Source: Pseudomonas sp. UFMG81 (GTDB taxonomy: Bacteria; Pseudomonadota; Gammaproteobacteria; Pseudomonadales; Pseudomonadaceae). From it: a stretch of 64,000 nt of DNA. Positions 8,447 through 18,063 of the stretch are shown one piece after another (within the stretch, counting starts at the first letter, position 1; every line of letters begins with the position of its first letter). A program made the position numbers and the translations under genes. Location of the stretch: positions 1 through 64,000 of the forward strand of contig NZ_JACAFQ010000003.1 in assembly GCF_015354575.1 (NCBI RefSeq), in the 5' to 3' direction. The notes beneath the pieces are model-generated. The model made no database searches and was not told the DNA's origin. It saw nothing but the letters and a program-made list of their open reading frames with translations.

Positions 8447-8776
8447 ATGAGCGACGACGATCTGGAAAATGATGACCTCGAAGTAGGCGACGAAGACGAG
8501 GCTGATGAAGGCCTTGAAGCGGCTGCTGACGATGGCGCGGAAGATGCTGGCGATGACGACAGCAGCCCCGCACCGGCTGCCAAGGGCAAGTCCAAAGCCG
8601 CAGTCTCGGTAGATGAGATGCCGAGCATGGAAGCCAAGCAGAAGGAGCGTGATGCCCTGGCCAAGGCGATGGAGGAATTCCTTTCGCGCGGTGGCAAGGT
8701 GCAGGAAGTCGAGGCCAACGTGGTCGCCGACCCGCCCAAGAAGCCGGACAACAAGTACGGCAGCCGCCCTATCTGA
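8447..8776 (+). CDS. sutA: RNA polymerase-associated growth-arrest regulator SutA
   Basis: A 109-residue protein with a very acidic N-terminal half (runs of D and E up to residue 42), a central helix (VDEMPSMEAKQKERDALAKAMEEFL) and a conserved basic-polar end (ADPPKKPDNKYGSRPI). This is the layout of Pseudomonas SutA, which binds RNA polymerase and supports transcription of ribosomal and upkeep genes in slow or arrested cells. It also resembles the CrpP/PA14_69770-type short acidic proteins only in size. Gene position beside glnK-amtB matches Pseudomonas. An intrinsic terminator follows. Confidence 0.85.
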   Translation: MSDDDLENDDLEVGDEDEADEGLEAAADDGAEDAGDDDSSPAPAAKGKSKAAVSVDEMPSMEAKQKERDALAKAMEEFLSRGGKVQEVEANVVADPPKKPDNKYGSRPI

Positions 8777-8787
8777 GTGGTTGAATA

Positions 8788-8819
8788 CAAAAAAGCCCGC
8801 CGTCGCTGCGGGCTTTTTT
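8788..8819 (+). terminator. Intrinsic terminator of sutA
   Basis: GCCCGC at 8795-8800 pairs with GCGGGC at 8808-8813, flanked by an A-run before and six T after, so it can act in both directions. Confidence 0.9.
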
Positions 8820-8845
8820 GTGGCTGTCAGTCAGGTTGGCGTATT

Positions 8846-8900
8846 CCCTGTAGGAGCGGCCTTGCCGGTCCGGCGCCCCGGCAAGGCCGCTCCTACAGGG
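8846..8900. repeat. REP-like inverted pair, GGAGCGGCCTTGCCGG type
   Basis: Two exact 23-base arms (8846-8868 and 8878-8900) face each other across 9 bases, between the convergent ends of sutA and the HAD hydrolase gene. Same family as at 19541, 50370, 52057 and 54573. Confidence 0.85.
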
Positions 8901-8927
8901 AAGCATGGAAGACAACTGCGGCCCCTC

Positions 8928-9623
8928 TCAGCGCCAGCGCGCCAGCACGTCGGGCAATTGCGACAACCGCTGGATCTGGGCATCCGGCGCCTGCTCGCCG
9001 GCCCAGACCTTGCCCTGCGGGTTGAACCACACCGCCCGCAACCCGGCGCGTTGGGCCCCGGCGATGTCGTCGCCCGGGTGGTCGCCAACGTGCACCGCAG
9101 CTTGCGCGTCCACTTCACCGAGTTTCAGCGCCTCCAGGAACGGCGCCGGGTCCGGTTTGCCAATACCCAGGTCCTCGGCGCACAAGGCAAAGCGGAAGTA
9201 GTCCGCCAGCCCCAGCCGGCGCACGTCGGCATTGCCGTTGGTAACCACCCCGAGCACGTAGTGATGGCGCAAGATCTCCAGCACCGGCTGCACCTCGGGG
9301 AACACCTCGACCTGGTGCCGCGCGTGCAGGAACACTTCGAAGCCTTCGTTGGCCAGCGCCTGGGCATGTTTCTCGCTGTAGCCCACCTCTTCCAGGGCAT
9401 GGAACAGCACGCGTCGGCGCAGCGCGCTGATGCGGTGTTTGAGGCCGGGCTCGGCCTGCACCAGGCGTTCGCGGATGGCGAACAGGTGCTCGACCGGCAC
9501 GCCCCCCAGCACGGGTGCGTTGGCCGCGAGCCAGTCGCGCAGGACGATCTCGGCACTGGCGATCACCGGTGCGGTGTCCCACAGGGTGTCGTCCAGGTCG
9601 AAGGTGATCAGCTTGATGCTCAT
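8928..9623 (-). CDS. HAD-superfamily hydrolase
   Basis: A 231-residue haloacid dehalogenase-like phosphatase. Motif I is [10 protein letters not shown] at residues 7-16, motif II is VVTNGNAD, the lysine is in [10 protein letters not shown] and motif IV is [17 protein letters not shown] helical cap sits between motifs I and II. It is the last gene of the lptM-lysA-dapF-DUF484-xerC operon; its ATG overlaps the xerC stop. Substrate not evident: the subfamily includes nucleotide and sugar phosphatases. Confidence 0.9.
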   Translation of the reverse strand: MSIKLITFDLDDTLWDTAPVIASAEIVLRDWLAANAPVLGGVPVEHLFAIRERLVQAEPGLKHRISALRRRVLFHALEEVGYSEKHAQALANEGFEVFLHARHQVEVFPEVQPVLEILRHHYVLGVVTNGNADVRRLGLADYFRFALCAEDLGIGKPDPAPFLEALKLGEVDAQAAVHVGDHPGDDIAGAQRAGLRAVWFNPQGKVWAGEQAPDAQIQRLSQLPDVLARWR

Positions 9624-10519
9624 GAGTCTGTGCCTTTGCTGCGTTTGGCCCGGGGGTGGGCGCTGTCGTACACCGCGGCCAGGTGCTGGAAGTCCAGGTG
9701 GGTATAGATCTGCGTGGTGCTGATGTCGGCATGGCCGAGCATCTCCTGCACCGCGCGCAGGTCCTGGGACGATTCCAGCAGATGGCTGGCGAAGGAATGG
9801 CGAAGCATGTGCGGGTGCAGGTGCTGGCCCAGCTCGCGTTCGCCGACGGTCTTGACCCGTTGCTGGATGGCCCGTGGGCTCAGGCGCTTGCCCTGGCGGG
9901 TGATGAACACCGCACCGTCCAGGGGGCTGCCGATACCCCGCAGACGCAGCCATTGCTGCAGCGCCTCGCGGGCCTTGCGCCCGACCGGCAGCACGCGGCT
10001 CTTGCTGCCTTTGCCAAGCACCTGGACCAGCCCGCCGGTCAGGTCCAGGCACTCGAGGTCGAGACCGGCCAGTTCCGACAGGCGCAGGCCGGAGGAGTAG
10101 AACAGTTCGAGCATGGCTTGGTCGCGGCGGGCGATGAAGTCGTCATCCACGCCACCGTCCAGCAGTTGCAGGGCGCGGTCGGTGTCGAGCACCTTGGGCA
10201 GGCGCCGCTCACCTTTGGGGGGCGCCAGGCCGTTGGCCGGGTCGTGCTGGCACAGCCCTTCGCGAACGAGGTAGCGGTACAGCCCGCGCACCGCCGAGAG
10301 CAGCCGTGCCAGGCTGCGCGAAGATTGGCCATGGTGGTGCAGGCGTGCCACCAGTTGACGCAGCTGCTGCACCTGTAGCCCAGGCCAGTCGGCAATGCCC
10401 TGGCTGTTGCAGAACTCGATGACTTTCGCCAGGTCGCGGCGGTAGGCCAGCAGGGTGTGCTCGGACACCTGGCGCTCGTTGCGCAGGTGCGCGCAATAAG
10501 CCTCCAGCTGGCGTTCCAT
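9620..10519 (-). CDS. xerC: Tyrosine recombinase XerC
   Basis: A 299-residue tyrosine recombinase that works with XerD at the dif site to resolve chromosome dimers. The SAM-like N-terminal domain (residues 1-90) starts [23 protein letters not shown]. The catalytic domain shows R in [10 protein letters not shown] in [33 protein letters not shown] and the final tyrosine in that motif. ATG 10519 overlaps the DUF484 stop by one base; a TTG one codon upstream is the alternative. Known in Pseudomonas as sss. Confidence 0.95.
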   Translation of the reverse strand: MERQLEAYCAHLRNERQVSEHTLLAYRRDLAKVIEFCNSQGIADWPGLQVQQLRQLVARLHHHGQSSRSLARLLSAVRGLYRYLVREGLCQHDPANGLAPPKGERRLPKVLDTDRALQLLDGGVDDDFIARRDQAMLELFYSSGLRLSELAGLDLECLDLTGGLVQVLGKGSKSRVLPVGRKAREALQQWLRLRGIGSPLDGAVFITRQGKRLSPRAIQQRVKTVGERELGQHLHPHMLRHSFASHLLESSQDLRAVQEMLGHADISTTQIYTHLDFQHLAAVYDSAHPRAKRSKGTDS

Positions 10520-11217
10520 CAACGCACCGAGCGCAGCGTCTGGGTAAAGCGCGGCAGCACCCGGCCGAGTACTTCGGCGATATAGCTGAGGAACAGGGTG
10601 CCGACGCTGCTTTTATAGTGCTGCGGGTCGCGGCTGCCGATCGCCAGCACACCGTGCAGCCCCTGGTATTCGAGGGTGACCACGGCGCTGGAGCCGACTT
10701 CCTTGTGTTGCTCGCTGCCGAACAGGAAGGCCAGCTCGTGCTCGCGCAGGCTGCCGCTGACGGTCTTGCCGCCACCGATCAACCCGCCAATGGCCTGCTG
10801 CGCCTCGCTGCCGGGTACCCAACGGCCGACGGGCGCGGCGTTCTCGCCGAACAGGATCAGGCTGACGAAGGGCACCTGGAACTCCTGGCGCAGGCTGTCC
10901 TCGACCGCCATCACCACGTCTTCCAGGCTGTTGGCGTCCAGCAGGTCGAGGATCAGCCGGCGGGTCTTGTCGAACAGCCGATCGTTGTCGCGGGCCACGT
11001 CCATCAGTTGCGACAGGCGATGACGCATCTCGATGTTGCGGTCGCGCAGCAGCTTGAGCTGGCGCTCCACCAGCGACACGCTGTCACCGCGCTGGTGGGG
11101 GATGTGCTGCTCGACCAGCAGCTCGTCGTGCTCGGCGAAGAACGTGGGGTGGGCGCGCAGGTAGGCGACCACGGTGTCGACGTCGAGCTCGGGTGCTGCG
11201 TTTGGCTGATCGGTCAT
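10519..11217 (-). CDS. DUF484 family GAF-like protein
   Basis: A 232-residue DUF484 protein. Residues 10-60 carry the family opening ([19 protein letters not shown], then [20 protein letters not shown]), followed by a helical linker and a GAF-like C-terminal domain (VSLILFGE...[13 protein letters not shown]). The gene is always found between dapF and xerC in gammaproteobacteria; its role is not established. It lies 13 bases after dapF and abuts xerC. Confidence 0.9.
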   Translation of the reverse strand: MTDQPNAAPELDVDTVVAYLRAHPTFFAEHDELLVEQHIPHQRGDSVSLVERQLKLLRDRNIEMRHRLSQLMDVARDNDRLFDKTRRLILDLLDANSLEDVVMAVEDSLRQEFQVPFVSLILFGENAAPVGRWVPGSEAQQAIGGLIGGGKTVSGSLREHELAFLFGSEQHKEVGSSAVVTLEYQGLHGVLAIGSRDPQHYKSSVGTLFLSYIAEVLGRVLPRFTQTLRSVR

Positions 11218-11230
11218 GGCGGATACTCGC

Positions 11231-12061
11231 TTAGAGACGAACTTGTCCTTCGAAGACGCGCACGGCAGGGCCGGTCATCAGCACCGGCGTGCCTGGGCCG
11301 TCCCACTCGATGTTGAGGCGCCCGCCTGGCAGGTCGATGGTCACTGGCGAGTCCATCCAGCCCTGGCTGATGGCCGCCACGGCCGCAGCACAGGCGCCGG
11401 TCCCGCAGGCCAGGGTCTCGCCCGCGCCACGTTCCCAGACCCGCAGGTTGGCGCGGTGACGGTCGACGACCTGGATGAAACCGGCGTTGACCCGCTGCGG
11501 GAAGCGCGGGTGGTGCTCGATCTTCGGCCCCAGTTCGTGCACCGGTGCGCTGCGCACGTCATCGACGCGCAGCACCGAATGCGGGTTGCCCATGGACACG
11601 GCGGCGATCTGATGGTGCTGGCCATCGACTTCCAGCGGGTAGCTGGTGGCCTGTTGGTCGGCAACGAACGGGATCTCGGCCGGGGTGAAGCGTGGCGGGC
11701 CCATGTCGACGCAGACCTGGCCGTCGTTGCGCACATCGAGCTCGATAACGCCGCCCTTGGTTTCGACACGGATGCGTTTCTTGGCGGTCAGGCGCTTGTC
11801 CAGCACGAAGCGGGCGAAGCAGCGCGCGCCGTTGCCGCACTGTTCGACTTCGGAGCCGTCGGCGTTGAAGATCCGGTAGCGGAAGTCGACGTCCGGGTTG
11901 TTCGGGGCCTCGACGATCAGCAGCTGGTCGAAGCCGATGCCGGTGTTGCGGTCACCCCATTGCTTGGCGTGCTTGGGTTGGATGTGCGCGTGCTGGCTGA
12001 CCAGGTCGAGGACCATGAAGTCGTTGCCCAGCCCGTGCATTTTGGTGAAGCGCAGCAGCAT
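11231..12061 (-). CDS. dapF: Diaminopimelate epimerase DapF
   Basis: A 276-residue enzyme that interconverts LL- and meso-diaminopimelate, the last step before lysine and a cell-wall precursor. The two catalytic cysteines are C75 (EQCGNGARC) and C219 ([10 protein letters not shown]); the [10 protein letters not shown] opening and DQLLIVE are also typical. It begins 4 bases after the lysA stop, in a lysA-dapF-DUF484 series, which joins both ends of the meso-DAP branch in one transcript. Confidence 0.97.
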   Translation of the reverse strand: MLLRFTKMHGLGNDFMVLDLVSQHAHIQPKHAKQWGDRNTGIGFDQLLIVEAPNNPDVDFRYRIFNADGSEVEQCGNGARCFARFVLDKRLTAKKRIRVETKGGVIELDVRNDGQVCVDMGPPRFTPAEIPFVADQQATSYPLEVDGQHHQIAAVSMGNPHSVLRVDDVRSAPVHELGPKIEHHPRFPQRVNAGFIQVVDRHRANLRVWERGAGETLACGTGACAAAVAAISQGWMDSPVTIDLPGGRLNIEWDGPGTPVLMTGPAVRVFEGQVRL

Positions 12062-12065
12062 GGGG

Positions 12066-13313
12066 TCACTCCGGCAGCAGGCTTTCGCCGGCGAACAGCT
12101 CGGCAATGGTCTCGCGGCGACGCACTTCGAAGGCCTGGTCAGCATCGACCAGCACTTCGGCGCAGCGGCCACGGGTGTTGTAGTTCGAGCTCATGACGAA
12201 ACCATAGGCGCCCGCCGACCGCACGGCCAGCAAGTCGCCTTCGGCGAGGTTCATCACCCGCTCCTTGGCCAGGAAGTCACCGGTCTCGCAGATCGGCCCG
12301 ACCAGGTCGTAGGCACGGCCTTCACCTTCGCGTGGCTTGACCGCGCTGACCCCCATCCAGGCCTGGTACAGGGCTGGGCGGATCAGGTCGTTCATGGCCG
12401 CGTCGATGATGGCGAAGTCCTTGTGCTCGGTGTGCTTGAGGTATTCCACGCGGGTCAGCAGCACGCCGGCGTTGGCCACGATGTAGCGGCCCGGTTCGAA
12501 CACCAGGGCCAGCTCGCGGTCACCCACGCGCTCGCGGATAGCCTTGATGTAGTCGGCCAGCACCGGTGGCTGTTCGTCGCGATAGCGCACGCCAACGCCA
12601 CCACCGAGGTCGAGGTGCCGTAGGTGGATGCCGCATTCGGCCAGGCGGTCGACCAATACCAGCAAGCGGTCCAGGGCATCGAGGAAGGGTTCGACGGTGG
12701 TCAGTTGCGAACCGATGTGGCAGTCGACGCCAACCACGTCCAGGTTAGGCAGTTGCGCGGCGCGCACGTAGATCGCTTCGGCATCGGCGATGGCGATGCC
12801 GAACTTGTTCTCTTTGAGGCCGGTGGAGATGTAGGGGTGGGTACCGGCATCGACGTCCGGGTTCACCCGCAGCGACACCGGGGCCACCTTGCCCAGTTCG
12901 GCGGCCACCACTTGCAGGCGCTCGAGCTCGTCGGTGGACTCGACGTTGAAGCAGTGCACGCCGACCTCCAGGGCGCGGCGCATGTCTTCGCGGGTCTTGC
13001 CGACGCCGGAGAACACCACGCGGTCGGCGCGCCCGCCTGCCGCCAGCACGCGCTCCAGCTCACCACCGGAAACGATGTCGAAACCCGCGCCCAGGCGGGC
13101 CAGCAGGTTCAGCACGCCGAGGTTGGAGTTGGCCTTGACCGCGAAGCAGACCAGGTGCTCGGTGCCTTGCAAGGCGTCGGTGTAGCTACGGTACTGGGCC
13201 TCGATATGAGCGCGCGAGTACACGTAGGTGGGGGTACCGAACCGTTCGGCGATGGCCGTCAGGGCCACGCCCTCGGCGAACAGTTCGCCGCCGCGGTAGT
13301 TGAACGCATCCAT
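12066..13313 (-). CDS. lysA: Diaminopimelate decarboxylase LysA
   Basis: A 415-residue PLP enzyme that decarboxylates meso-diaminopimelate to L-lysine. The PLP lysine is in CFAVKANSN near residue 59. The family's HIGSQ motif (GVDCHIGSQ), [20 protein letters not shown] and the active-site cysteine in GPICETGD are present. It follows lptM by 9 bases on the same strand. Confidence 0.97.
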   Translation of the reverse strand: MDAFNYRGGELFAEGVALTAIAERFGTPTYVYSRAHIEAQYRSYTDALQGTEHLVCFAVKANSNLGVLNLLARLGAGFDIVSGGELERVLAAGGRADRVVFSGVGKTREDMRRALEVGVHCFNVESTDELERLQVVAAELGKVAPVSLRVNPDVDAGTHPYISTGLKENKFGIAIADAEAIYVRAAQLPNLDVVGVDCHIGSQLTTVEPFLDALDRLLVLVDRLAECGIHLRHLDLGGGVGVRYRDEQPPVLADYIKAIRERVGDRELALVFEPGRYIVANAGVLLTRVEYLKHTEHKDFAIIDAAMNDLIRPALYQAWMGVSAVKPREGEGRAYDLVGPICETGDFLAKERVMNLAEGDLLAVRSAGAYGFVMSSNYNTRGRCAEVLVDADQAFEVRRRETIAELFAGESLLPE

Positions 13314-13322
13314 GGGATTTCC

Positions 13323-13529
13323 TTACTGCGCGGGAGACGCTTCAGGCTGCTCTTGCTCTTCCTGCGGTGCCTGTTGGGCCGGCTGGGCGTGCTTGTGCTG
13401 GTGCGACTTGCTTGGGCCTTTGCCATTCTTGCCGTCTTCAGGCAGGTACAGGGGGCCTTTCTGACCGCAGGCCGAAACGAGGCAGGCAACCGCGACCAGT
13501 GCCGCGAGGGAGGAAATCAGGCGTTTCAT
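13323..13529 (-). CDS. lptM: Small lipoprotein LptM (YifL)
   Basis: A 68-residue lipoprotein. The signal peptide ends in the lipobox LVSAC, followed by the family motif GQKGPLYLPED, then a polar tail rich in Lys, His, Gln and Glu. LptM binds the LptD-LptE outer-membrane translocon and helps it mature. ATG 13529 is chosen because it begins a proper signal peptide (MKRLISSLAAL); the longer frame upstream lacks one. First gene of the lysA-dapF-xerC operon, diverging from cyaY. Confidence 0.9.
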   Translation of the reverse strand: MKRLISSLAALVAVACLVSACGQKGPLYLPEDGKNGKGPSKSHQHKHAQPAQQAPQEEQEQPEASPAQ

Positions 13530-13652
13530 GGGTGAAATCCTTGGAAATATGCAGTATTGCGGCCGAGTATACCGAGCGACCACCTGATTGCCTATGCAAG
13601 GGCCGGCCCGCCTGGCGGGCTATCCTTGGGCTATCACTGCTGGCCCGTTCGC

Positions 13653-13710
13653 GGCGGAACCCACTCCCACAAAGGCCGCCACAGCTTCTGTGGGAGCGGG
13701 TTTACCCGTG
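13653..13710. repeat. Partial REP-like palindromes between lptM and cyaY
   Basis: CCACTCCCAC and TGTGGGAGCGGGTTTACCCG-type arms, like those at 22232-22291, face each other imperfectly. The rest of this 282-base gap presumably holds the divergent promoters; no clear boxes are seen. Confidence 0.5.
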
Positions 13711-13811
13711 AACAGGTCGAAGCAGTCATCCGCTAGTCTTTGCATTCAGCCGCCAGCGCCCGTATCTTCCCCGCCTTGCTTGTAACGCAGCCAATTTTCG
13801 AGGTCCTTGCA

Positions 13812-14144
13812 ATGAGTTTGAGCGAAGCGCGTTTCCACGACCTGGTCGACGCGACCCAACAGGCCCTGGAAGACCTGTTCGACGAGAGCGGCCTGGACCT
13901 GGACATGGAGAACTCCGCCGGTGTCCTGACCATCAAGTTCGACAACGGCAGCCAACTGATCTTCAGCCGCCAGGAGCCGCTGCGCCAGCTGTGGCTGGCC
14001 GACCGCTCCGGTGGGTTCCACTTCGACTACGACGAAGAGAGCGGCAAGTGGGTGTGCGAGAAAAGCGAGGAGCTGCTGGGCGAGATGCTCGAACGCATCG
14101 TCTGGGAGCGTGCCGGCGAAAAGCTGGACTTCGACGAGATCTGA
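13812..14144 (+). CDS. cyaY: Frataxin-like protein CyaY
   Basis: A 110-residue bacterial frataxin. The acidic first helix (MSLSEARFHDLVDATQQALEDLFDE) and the strands with DNGSQLIFSRQEPLRQLWLA and GGFHFDYDEESGKWVC are family hallmarks. CyaY binds iron and IscS and tunes iron-sulfur cluster assembly. Start chosen at ATG 13812, which gives the normal length. The DUF1289 gene begins 2 bases after its stop. Confidence 0.95.
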   Translation: MSLSEARFHDLVDATQQALEDLFDESGLDLDMENSAGVLTIKFDNGSQLIFSRQEPLRQLWLADRSGGFHFDYDEESGKWVCEKSEELLGEMLERIVWERAGEKLDFDEI

Positions 14145-14146
14145 AG

Positions 14147-14365
14147 ATGAGCACCCCGCCGCGGCCCCCAAAGCCGCTCTACAGCAATGTCAGCCCAGCG
14201 GTGCCGTCACCTTGTATCAGCGTATGTCGGCTGGACGAGCACAAGGTCTGCACCGGCTGTCACCGTCACGTCGAGCATATTCGCGAGTGGCGTGCGGCCG
14301 ACGATGAGCGGCGCCGGCAGATTTGCCGCGAGGCCCTGGCCATCAAGGCGCAGGCACAGGCATAA
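14147..14365 (+). CDS. DUF1289 small cysteine-rich protein
   Basis: A 72-residue protein with the DUF1289 pattern: PSPCISVCRLDEHKVCTGCHRHVEHIREW near residues 20-48. Four cysteines suggest a metal or Fe-S site. Translationally coupled to cyaY by its 2-base spacing. Function unknown. Confidence 0.85.
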   Translation: MSTPPRPPKPLYSNVSPAVPSPCISVCRLDEHKVCTGCHRHVEHIREWRAADDERRRQICREALAIKAQAQA

Positions 14366-14384
14366 CCACAACGAAGTTGCGGGC

Positions 14385-14412
14385 TTGAGTATTTGCCCCG
14401 CTGTGGTAGTGT
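14385..14412 (+). promoter_or_regulatory. Candidate promoter before a short hairpin transcript upstream of rnk
   Basis: TTGAGT at 14385-14390 and TAGTGT at 14407-14412 with 16 bases between. Transcription from about 14419 would run through two hairpins and stop at the terminator at 14449-14470. Confidence 0.3.
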
Positions 14413-14448
14413 CGGGTTCTGCGTCGGTGACGCCAAAGCATTCACAAA

Positions 14449-14470
14449 CCCCGCCCTTGGGCGGGGTTTT
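14449..14470 (+). terminator. Intrinsic terminator between DUF1289 gene and rnk
   Basis: CCCCGCCC and GGGCGGGG pair across TT, followed by TTTT and GCTTT. It ends the cyaY operon, and possibly a short RNA starting near 14419. Confidence 0.85.
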
Positions 14471-14520
14471 GCTTTATCTGCCTCAAGTAAATTGTCTGTT
14501 CAAAGGAGTCTGACTGGATC

Positions 14521-14931
14521 ATGAGCACCAAGCCTTCCCTCACCCTCACCCGCTTGGACGTGCAGCGTCTCGAGCGCCTGCTCGACAGCCTCGATGAAAG
14601 CACCCCGGGTGTGCTCGCCCTGCAGGACGAGCTGGACCGTGCCGAGCAGGTGGTCGGTCACGAAGAGGTGCCGGCAGGGGTGGTGACCATGAATTCGCGC
14701 GTGCACTGCCGTGAGATCGCCAGTGGCAAGGATTACCACCTGACCCTGGTCTACCCGAAGGACGCCGGCCCCGAGGGCAATGTGTCGATCCTCGCGCCGA
14801 TTGGTTGCGCGTTGCTGGGCCTGTCGGTGGGCGACCAGATCGACTGGCCGGCTCCGGGCGGCAAGACCCTCAAGCTGGAACTGCTGGCGGTGGAGTACCA
14901 GCCCGAAGCGGCAGGCGATTTCGACCTCTGA
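14521..14931 (+). CDS. rnk: Nucleoside diphosphate kinase regulator Rnk
   Basis: A 136-residue protein with an N-terminal helical part (LTLTRLDVQRLERLLDSL) and a GreA/GreB-like C-terminal domain (residues 50-130, containing TMNSRVHC, LTLVYPKDA and GNVSILAPIGCALLGLSVGD). Rnk binds RNA polymerase and was first found to influence nucleoside diphosphate kinase levels and alginate. ATG follows an AAAGGAG ribosome site. Confidence 0.9.
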   Translation: MSTKPSLTLTRLDVQRLERLLDSLDESTPGVLALQDELDRAEQVVGHEEVPAGVVTMNSRVHCREIASGKDYHLTLVYPKDAGPEGNVSILAPIGCALLGLSVGDQIDWPAPGGKTLKLELLAVEYQPEAAGDFDL

Positions 14932-14950
14932 TCCTGCGGCCGATTACCTG

Positions 14951-15023
14951 CCCTGTAGGAGCCAGCTTTGCTGGCGAACCACTCTCTGCGGGCTGTTGGC
15001 CAGCAAGGCTGGCTCCTACAGGG
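14951..15023. repeat. REP-like inverted pair, GGAGCCAGCTTTGCTGGC type
   Basis: Arms at 14951-14975 and 14999-15023 pair over about 25 bases between the convergent ends of rnk and cyaA. The right arm reaches the last codons of cyaA. Confidence 0.8.
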
Positions 15024-17871
15024 GGCCTTGCAATTCTTCCAGCCCATCGTTCAAAGCTTGCTCCAGTTCACGCTTGTAGCGCAGATAGAGGCTGGTCGAG
15101 CCCTGTTCGTCCCCCAGCAGTTCGGACAAGTCCAGGTCGGTGATGTAGCACCGGTAACTGCCGGCACCGCGGCGTTGGCCCAGGATCTGCTGGGCGACCA
15201 CGCTGTACAGCTGGTCACCGTGCTCCAGTTCGGAAAACTCCTGTTGGTCGCAATAGAGCGTGACGTGTACCGCGTCGCCCGCGCCCGCCTGGAGAATCGC
15301 CTGCACCTCGTAGTAGGGCTGGTTGCGGCCGTCCTTGGGCGTCGGCCGCGGTTCCAGGGTGCGCGCCCTGCCAACACCGGACGGCAGCAATTGGTAGTAG
15401 CGAATCGCCAGGGCCGACTGTTGCAGGCTGTCCAGCGGTAGCTGTGCGTCGCGGCGCATCACCATCGATCGCAGGAAGCGCTGCAGCGGCAACAGCAGGT
15501 GCTGCTCGTCCTGCAGCGGCAGGCGTTGCTGCCACAGGGCATTGTGCTCGTCGAGCACATACAGGTCGGCCCAGCCCTCGAACAGGCGATAGAACACCTG
15601 GATGCAGTCGGGATGCCCCTGCTCGAGGACAAGCGGCAGGTCGTGGTCTTGCAGCGCATGGGGGTCCAGGTAGAGCGGGCTGTAGCAGCCGCGATCCTCG
15701 CCGAGCGCCTCGAGCACCGCGTCGTAGTCGTCCAGGGTGGCCAGGGTGACCTGCCCAGGCAGCAGCTCCAGCACGTGGGTGTGCTGGGCCACTTGCAGCA
15801 GGTAGCGGTGGCCCAGGCGCTGGTCGAGGAGCAATTGCACGGTGTCGAAGATACCCTCGACCCGCTGGGCGATGGCGTGGGCACGATTGTGGCAGTAACA
15901 CCGCACCCGTACTCGCGGTCGGTGGCTGCGCTGGCCCAGGCTGTTGAGAAAGTCGCGCAGGCAGCGCACCAGTGCGTTTTCGCCGTCGTAGCGCTGTACT
16001 AGCACCTCGTTCCAGCTGTTGAGCGTGACCTGGTCAAGCGTCAGTACCAGGTTCTCGCGCACCCCTGCGTAGCTCAGCGAATCGGTACGCTCCGTGGTCA
16101 TCAGGATGTTCAGGTCGCGATGGTGGCGCAGCGGGTCCAGGCCCACGTTGACCAACAGGAGGATTTCATCGGCCATGCTGGGCTGCAACAGGCGTACTTC
16201 ACTGACCGGTTCGAGCGGCAGCGGGATGCTCTGTTGCAGGCTGCCGATCAGGTTGAACAGCTCGAACTCGCTGAGGTCGCTGGCCCCTGGGTGCAGGGCG
16301 ATCCGCGTGCTGCTGTCGATCACGCCGTTGCGGTGTGCCCAGGTCAGCAGTTCGAGCAGTTCGCGGCAACGCTTGATCGGGCTGAAGTGCTCCCACTCGT
16401 GCACGCCGAGGCTGCCGTTGTACAGCCCCCAGTGATGGCAGCCCGGTTCCTTGCGGTTGGGCGCGTTCACCAGCGTGAGGGTGTCCTCGGCCAGGTCTGG
16501 GGCGATCCCGGGGTTGATCACCTCGATCTTGCCGGCGCGCCGCTCGAAGGCGGCGTAGAGACGCCGGCCAAGGACGTTGAGGTCGCGCTGGTCGGCACGG
16601 CTGCTGGCGTCCTGGTCGCGGGCGAACTGGGCCAGGAAGCGGTAGCAGTGGTTCAGTTCCGCCACCAGTTCGCGGCGTTCCACCGCCACCTGGCGCACCT
16701 TCCACTGGCTACGGCTGTCGAGCAAGGCCAGTTGGCGCTCGTCCCAGCCCCATTCCTCGACCAGTTTCGCCAGCAGTTGGCGCTGCCAACCACTGCTGCG
16801 GGCGCTGGCGCCGGTGAGCTTCTTGTTGACTTTCAGGTAGAGGCTGCGCCTGGCCAGTTCCAGGCGTTCGGTTTCGCCACGCTGCTGAAGGTAGCGTTCG
16901 ATACGGCGGTAGACCATCACGTAGGGGTCGAGCTCGTCGAGCTCCAGGCGATTGGCAAACACCGCCTGCTTGTAGTCCAGGCTCAGGCAGCGCACCTCAG
17001 GGTGTTCGCTGGCATAGGCCTCGGTGAGCAGCAGTTTGAGCAGCGATTTGTAGGGTGAGTCGATGCCTTTGTACAACTGCCAAAGCCCGGCACCGACGTA
17101 TTCCCCCGCAGGGATGTGCGCCAGGTGGCCAAGGTCGAGATCGTCGCGGGCGCGAATGAAGCGCTTGGACAAAAGGGTCTGGGTATAGGCGCGGTAGTTA
17201 TGCTCCTGGTACACCGGCACCAGCCACCACAGCGGGGTGCGCCCGGCCAGCCAGAGGGCGGTGCGGTAAAACTCGTCGAGCAGCAGGTAATGCTGGGTGG
17301 TGCCGCAATCGTCGGAACTGAGCTGGCTGTCGCGTTCGCCTTGGACGAACCCCTGCGGCTCGATCAGGAACAGATGCGCTTCGGCGCCTTGGCTGGCGGC
17401 CCAGGCCTCGAGCAGCTGGCATTTGCGCCGCAGCTCGGCCTGCGCCGGTTCGGGCAGGTCGGGCGCATGGCATACCCACAGGTCCATGTCGCTCTGCTCG
17501 GCCTGGGCCAGGGTGCCGAGGCTGCCCATCAAGAACAGCCCATGGATCGGCTGTGGTGGGTTGCCGTGGCGGGCTTTGTAGGTGAACGAGCGGGTCAGGC
17601 GCTGGGCCTCGGCCAGCAGCTCCTCGTCCGGCTCGAAGCCTGAGATGCCGGCTGGCGTGTTGCCGGAGACATAGCCCGGGAGCAGGGGATGATTGACGTG
17701 GAGGAACAGCGGCAACAGCGTGAGTACCAGCTGTTGGCGCGTGGACAGCCCTTCCCTCGCCCGTGCCAGGCGGCCTTGGTTGATCTTCAGAAAGCGTGCG
17801 CGCAGCCTCGACAGTTCCTTGCGGTCGATGCCTTGATCGATGTCGGGGCGGATTTCGTGGGGGTGGGTCAT
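15016..17871 (-). CDS. cyaA: Class I adenylate cyclase CyaA
   Basis: A 951-residue class I adenylate cyclase that makes cAMP. The N-terminal catalytic nucleotidyltransferase region shows LFLMGSLGTLAQAEQSDMDLWVCH near residues 105-135, where G-S and D-x-D form the active site. The long C-terminal regulatory part is typical, with length near the Pseudomonas norm (about 950). The last codons overlap a REP arm. Minus-strand gene, with a REP pair and a TIGR02647 gene upstream. Confidence 0.95.
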   Translation of the reverse strand: MTHPHEIRPDIDQGIDRKELSRLRARFLKINQGRLARAREGLSTRQQLVLTLLPLFLHVNHPLLPGYVSGNTPAGISGFEPDEELLAEAQRLTRSFTYKARHGNPPQPIHGLFLMGSLGTLAQAEQSDMDLWVCHAPDLPEPAQAELRRKCQLLEAWAASQGAEAHLFLIEPQGFVQGERDSQLSSDDCGTTQHYLLLDEFYRTALWLAGRTPLWWLVPVYQEHNYRAYTQTLLSKRFIRARDDLDLGHLAHIPAGEYVGAGLWQLYKGIDSPYKSLLKLLLTEAYASEHPEVRCLSLDYKQAVFANRLELDELDPYVMVYRRIERYLQQRGETERLELARRSLYLKVNKKLTGASARSSGWQRQLLAKLVEEWGWDERQLALLDSRSQWKVRQVAVERRELVAELNHCYRFLAQFARDQDASSRADQRDLNVLGRRLYAAFERRAGKIEVINPGIAPDLAEDTLTLVNAPNRKEPGCHHWGLYNGSLGVHEWEHFSPIKRCRELLELLTWAHRNGVIDSSTRIALHPGASDLSEFELFNLIGSLQQSIPLPLEPVSEVRLLQPSMADEILLLVNVGLDPLRHHRDLNILMTTERTDSLSYAGVRENLVLTLDQVTLNSWNEVLVQRYDGENALVRCLRDFLNSLGQRSHRPRVRVRCYCHNRAHAIAQRVEGIFDTVQLLLDQRLGHRYLLQVAQHTHVLELLPGQVTLATLDDYDAVLEALGEDRGCYSPLYLDPHALQDHDLPLVLEQGHPDCIQVFYRLFEGWADLYVLDEHNALWQQRLPLQDEQHLLLPLQRFLRSMVMRRDAQLPLDSLQQSALAIRYYQLLPSGVGRARTLEPRPTPKDGRNQPYYEVQAILQAGAGDAVHVTLYCDQQEFSELEHGDQLYSVVAQQILGQRRGAGSYRCYITDLDLSELLGDEQGSTSLYLRYKRELEQALNDGLEELQGPL

Positions 17872-17981
17872 TGCGCGCTCAGGCAGGCCGGTGGGGCAGT
17901 GCCGAGTTTAGCCTGAGTGGCGGGGTCGGATAAGCGTTAAATGATTTTTTGGCGCCAGTAATCCAGCGCTTGTGCGGGCCT

Positions 17982-18048
17982 CATCGCCGGCAAGCCGGCT
18001 CCCACAGGCACGGTGCTGTCAGGTGTGGGAGCCGGCTTGCCGGCGATG
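17982..18048. repeat. REP-like inverted pair, CATCGCCGGCAAGCCGGC type
   Basis: 25-base arms at 17982-18006 and 18024-18048 pair between cyaA and the TIGR02647 gene. The same type lies at 32889-32967. Confidence 0.85.
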
Positions 18049-18063
18049 GCTGCACCACGAATC

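Noticed and set aside
10618-12196. Long plus-strand frames over DUF484 and dapF
   Set aside because: Both underlying minus-strand genes are certain; the plus-strand products have no motifs.
15016-15023. Overlap of cyaA end with a REP arm as a sign of truncation
   Set aside because: CyaA has full family length; only the last codons enter the REP.
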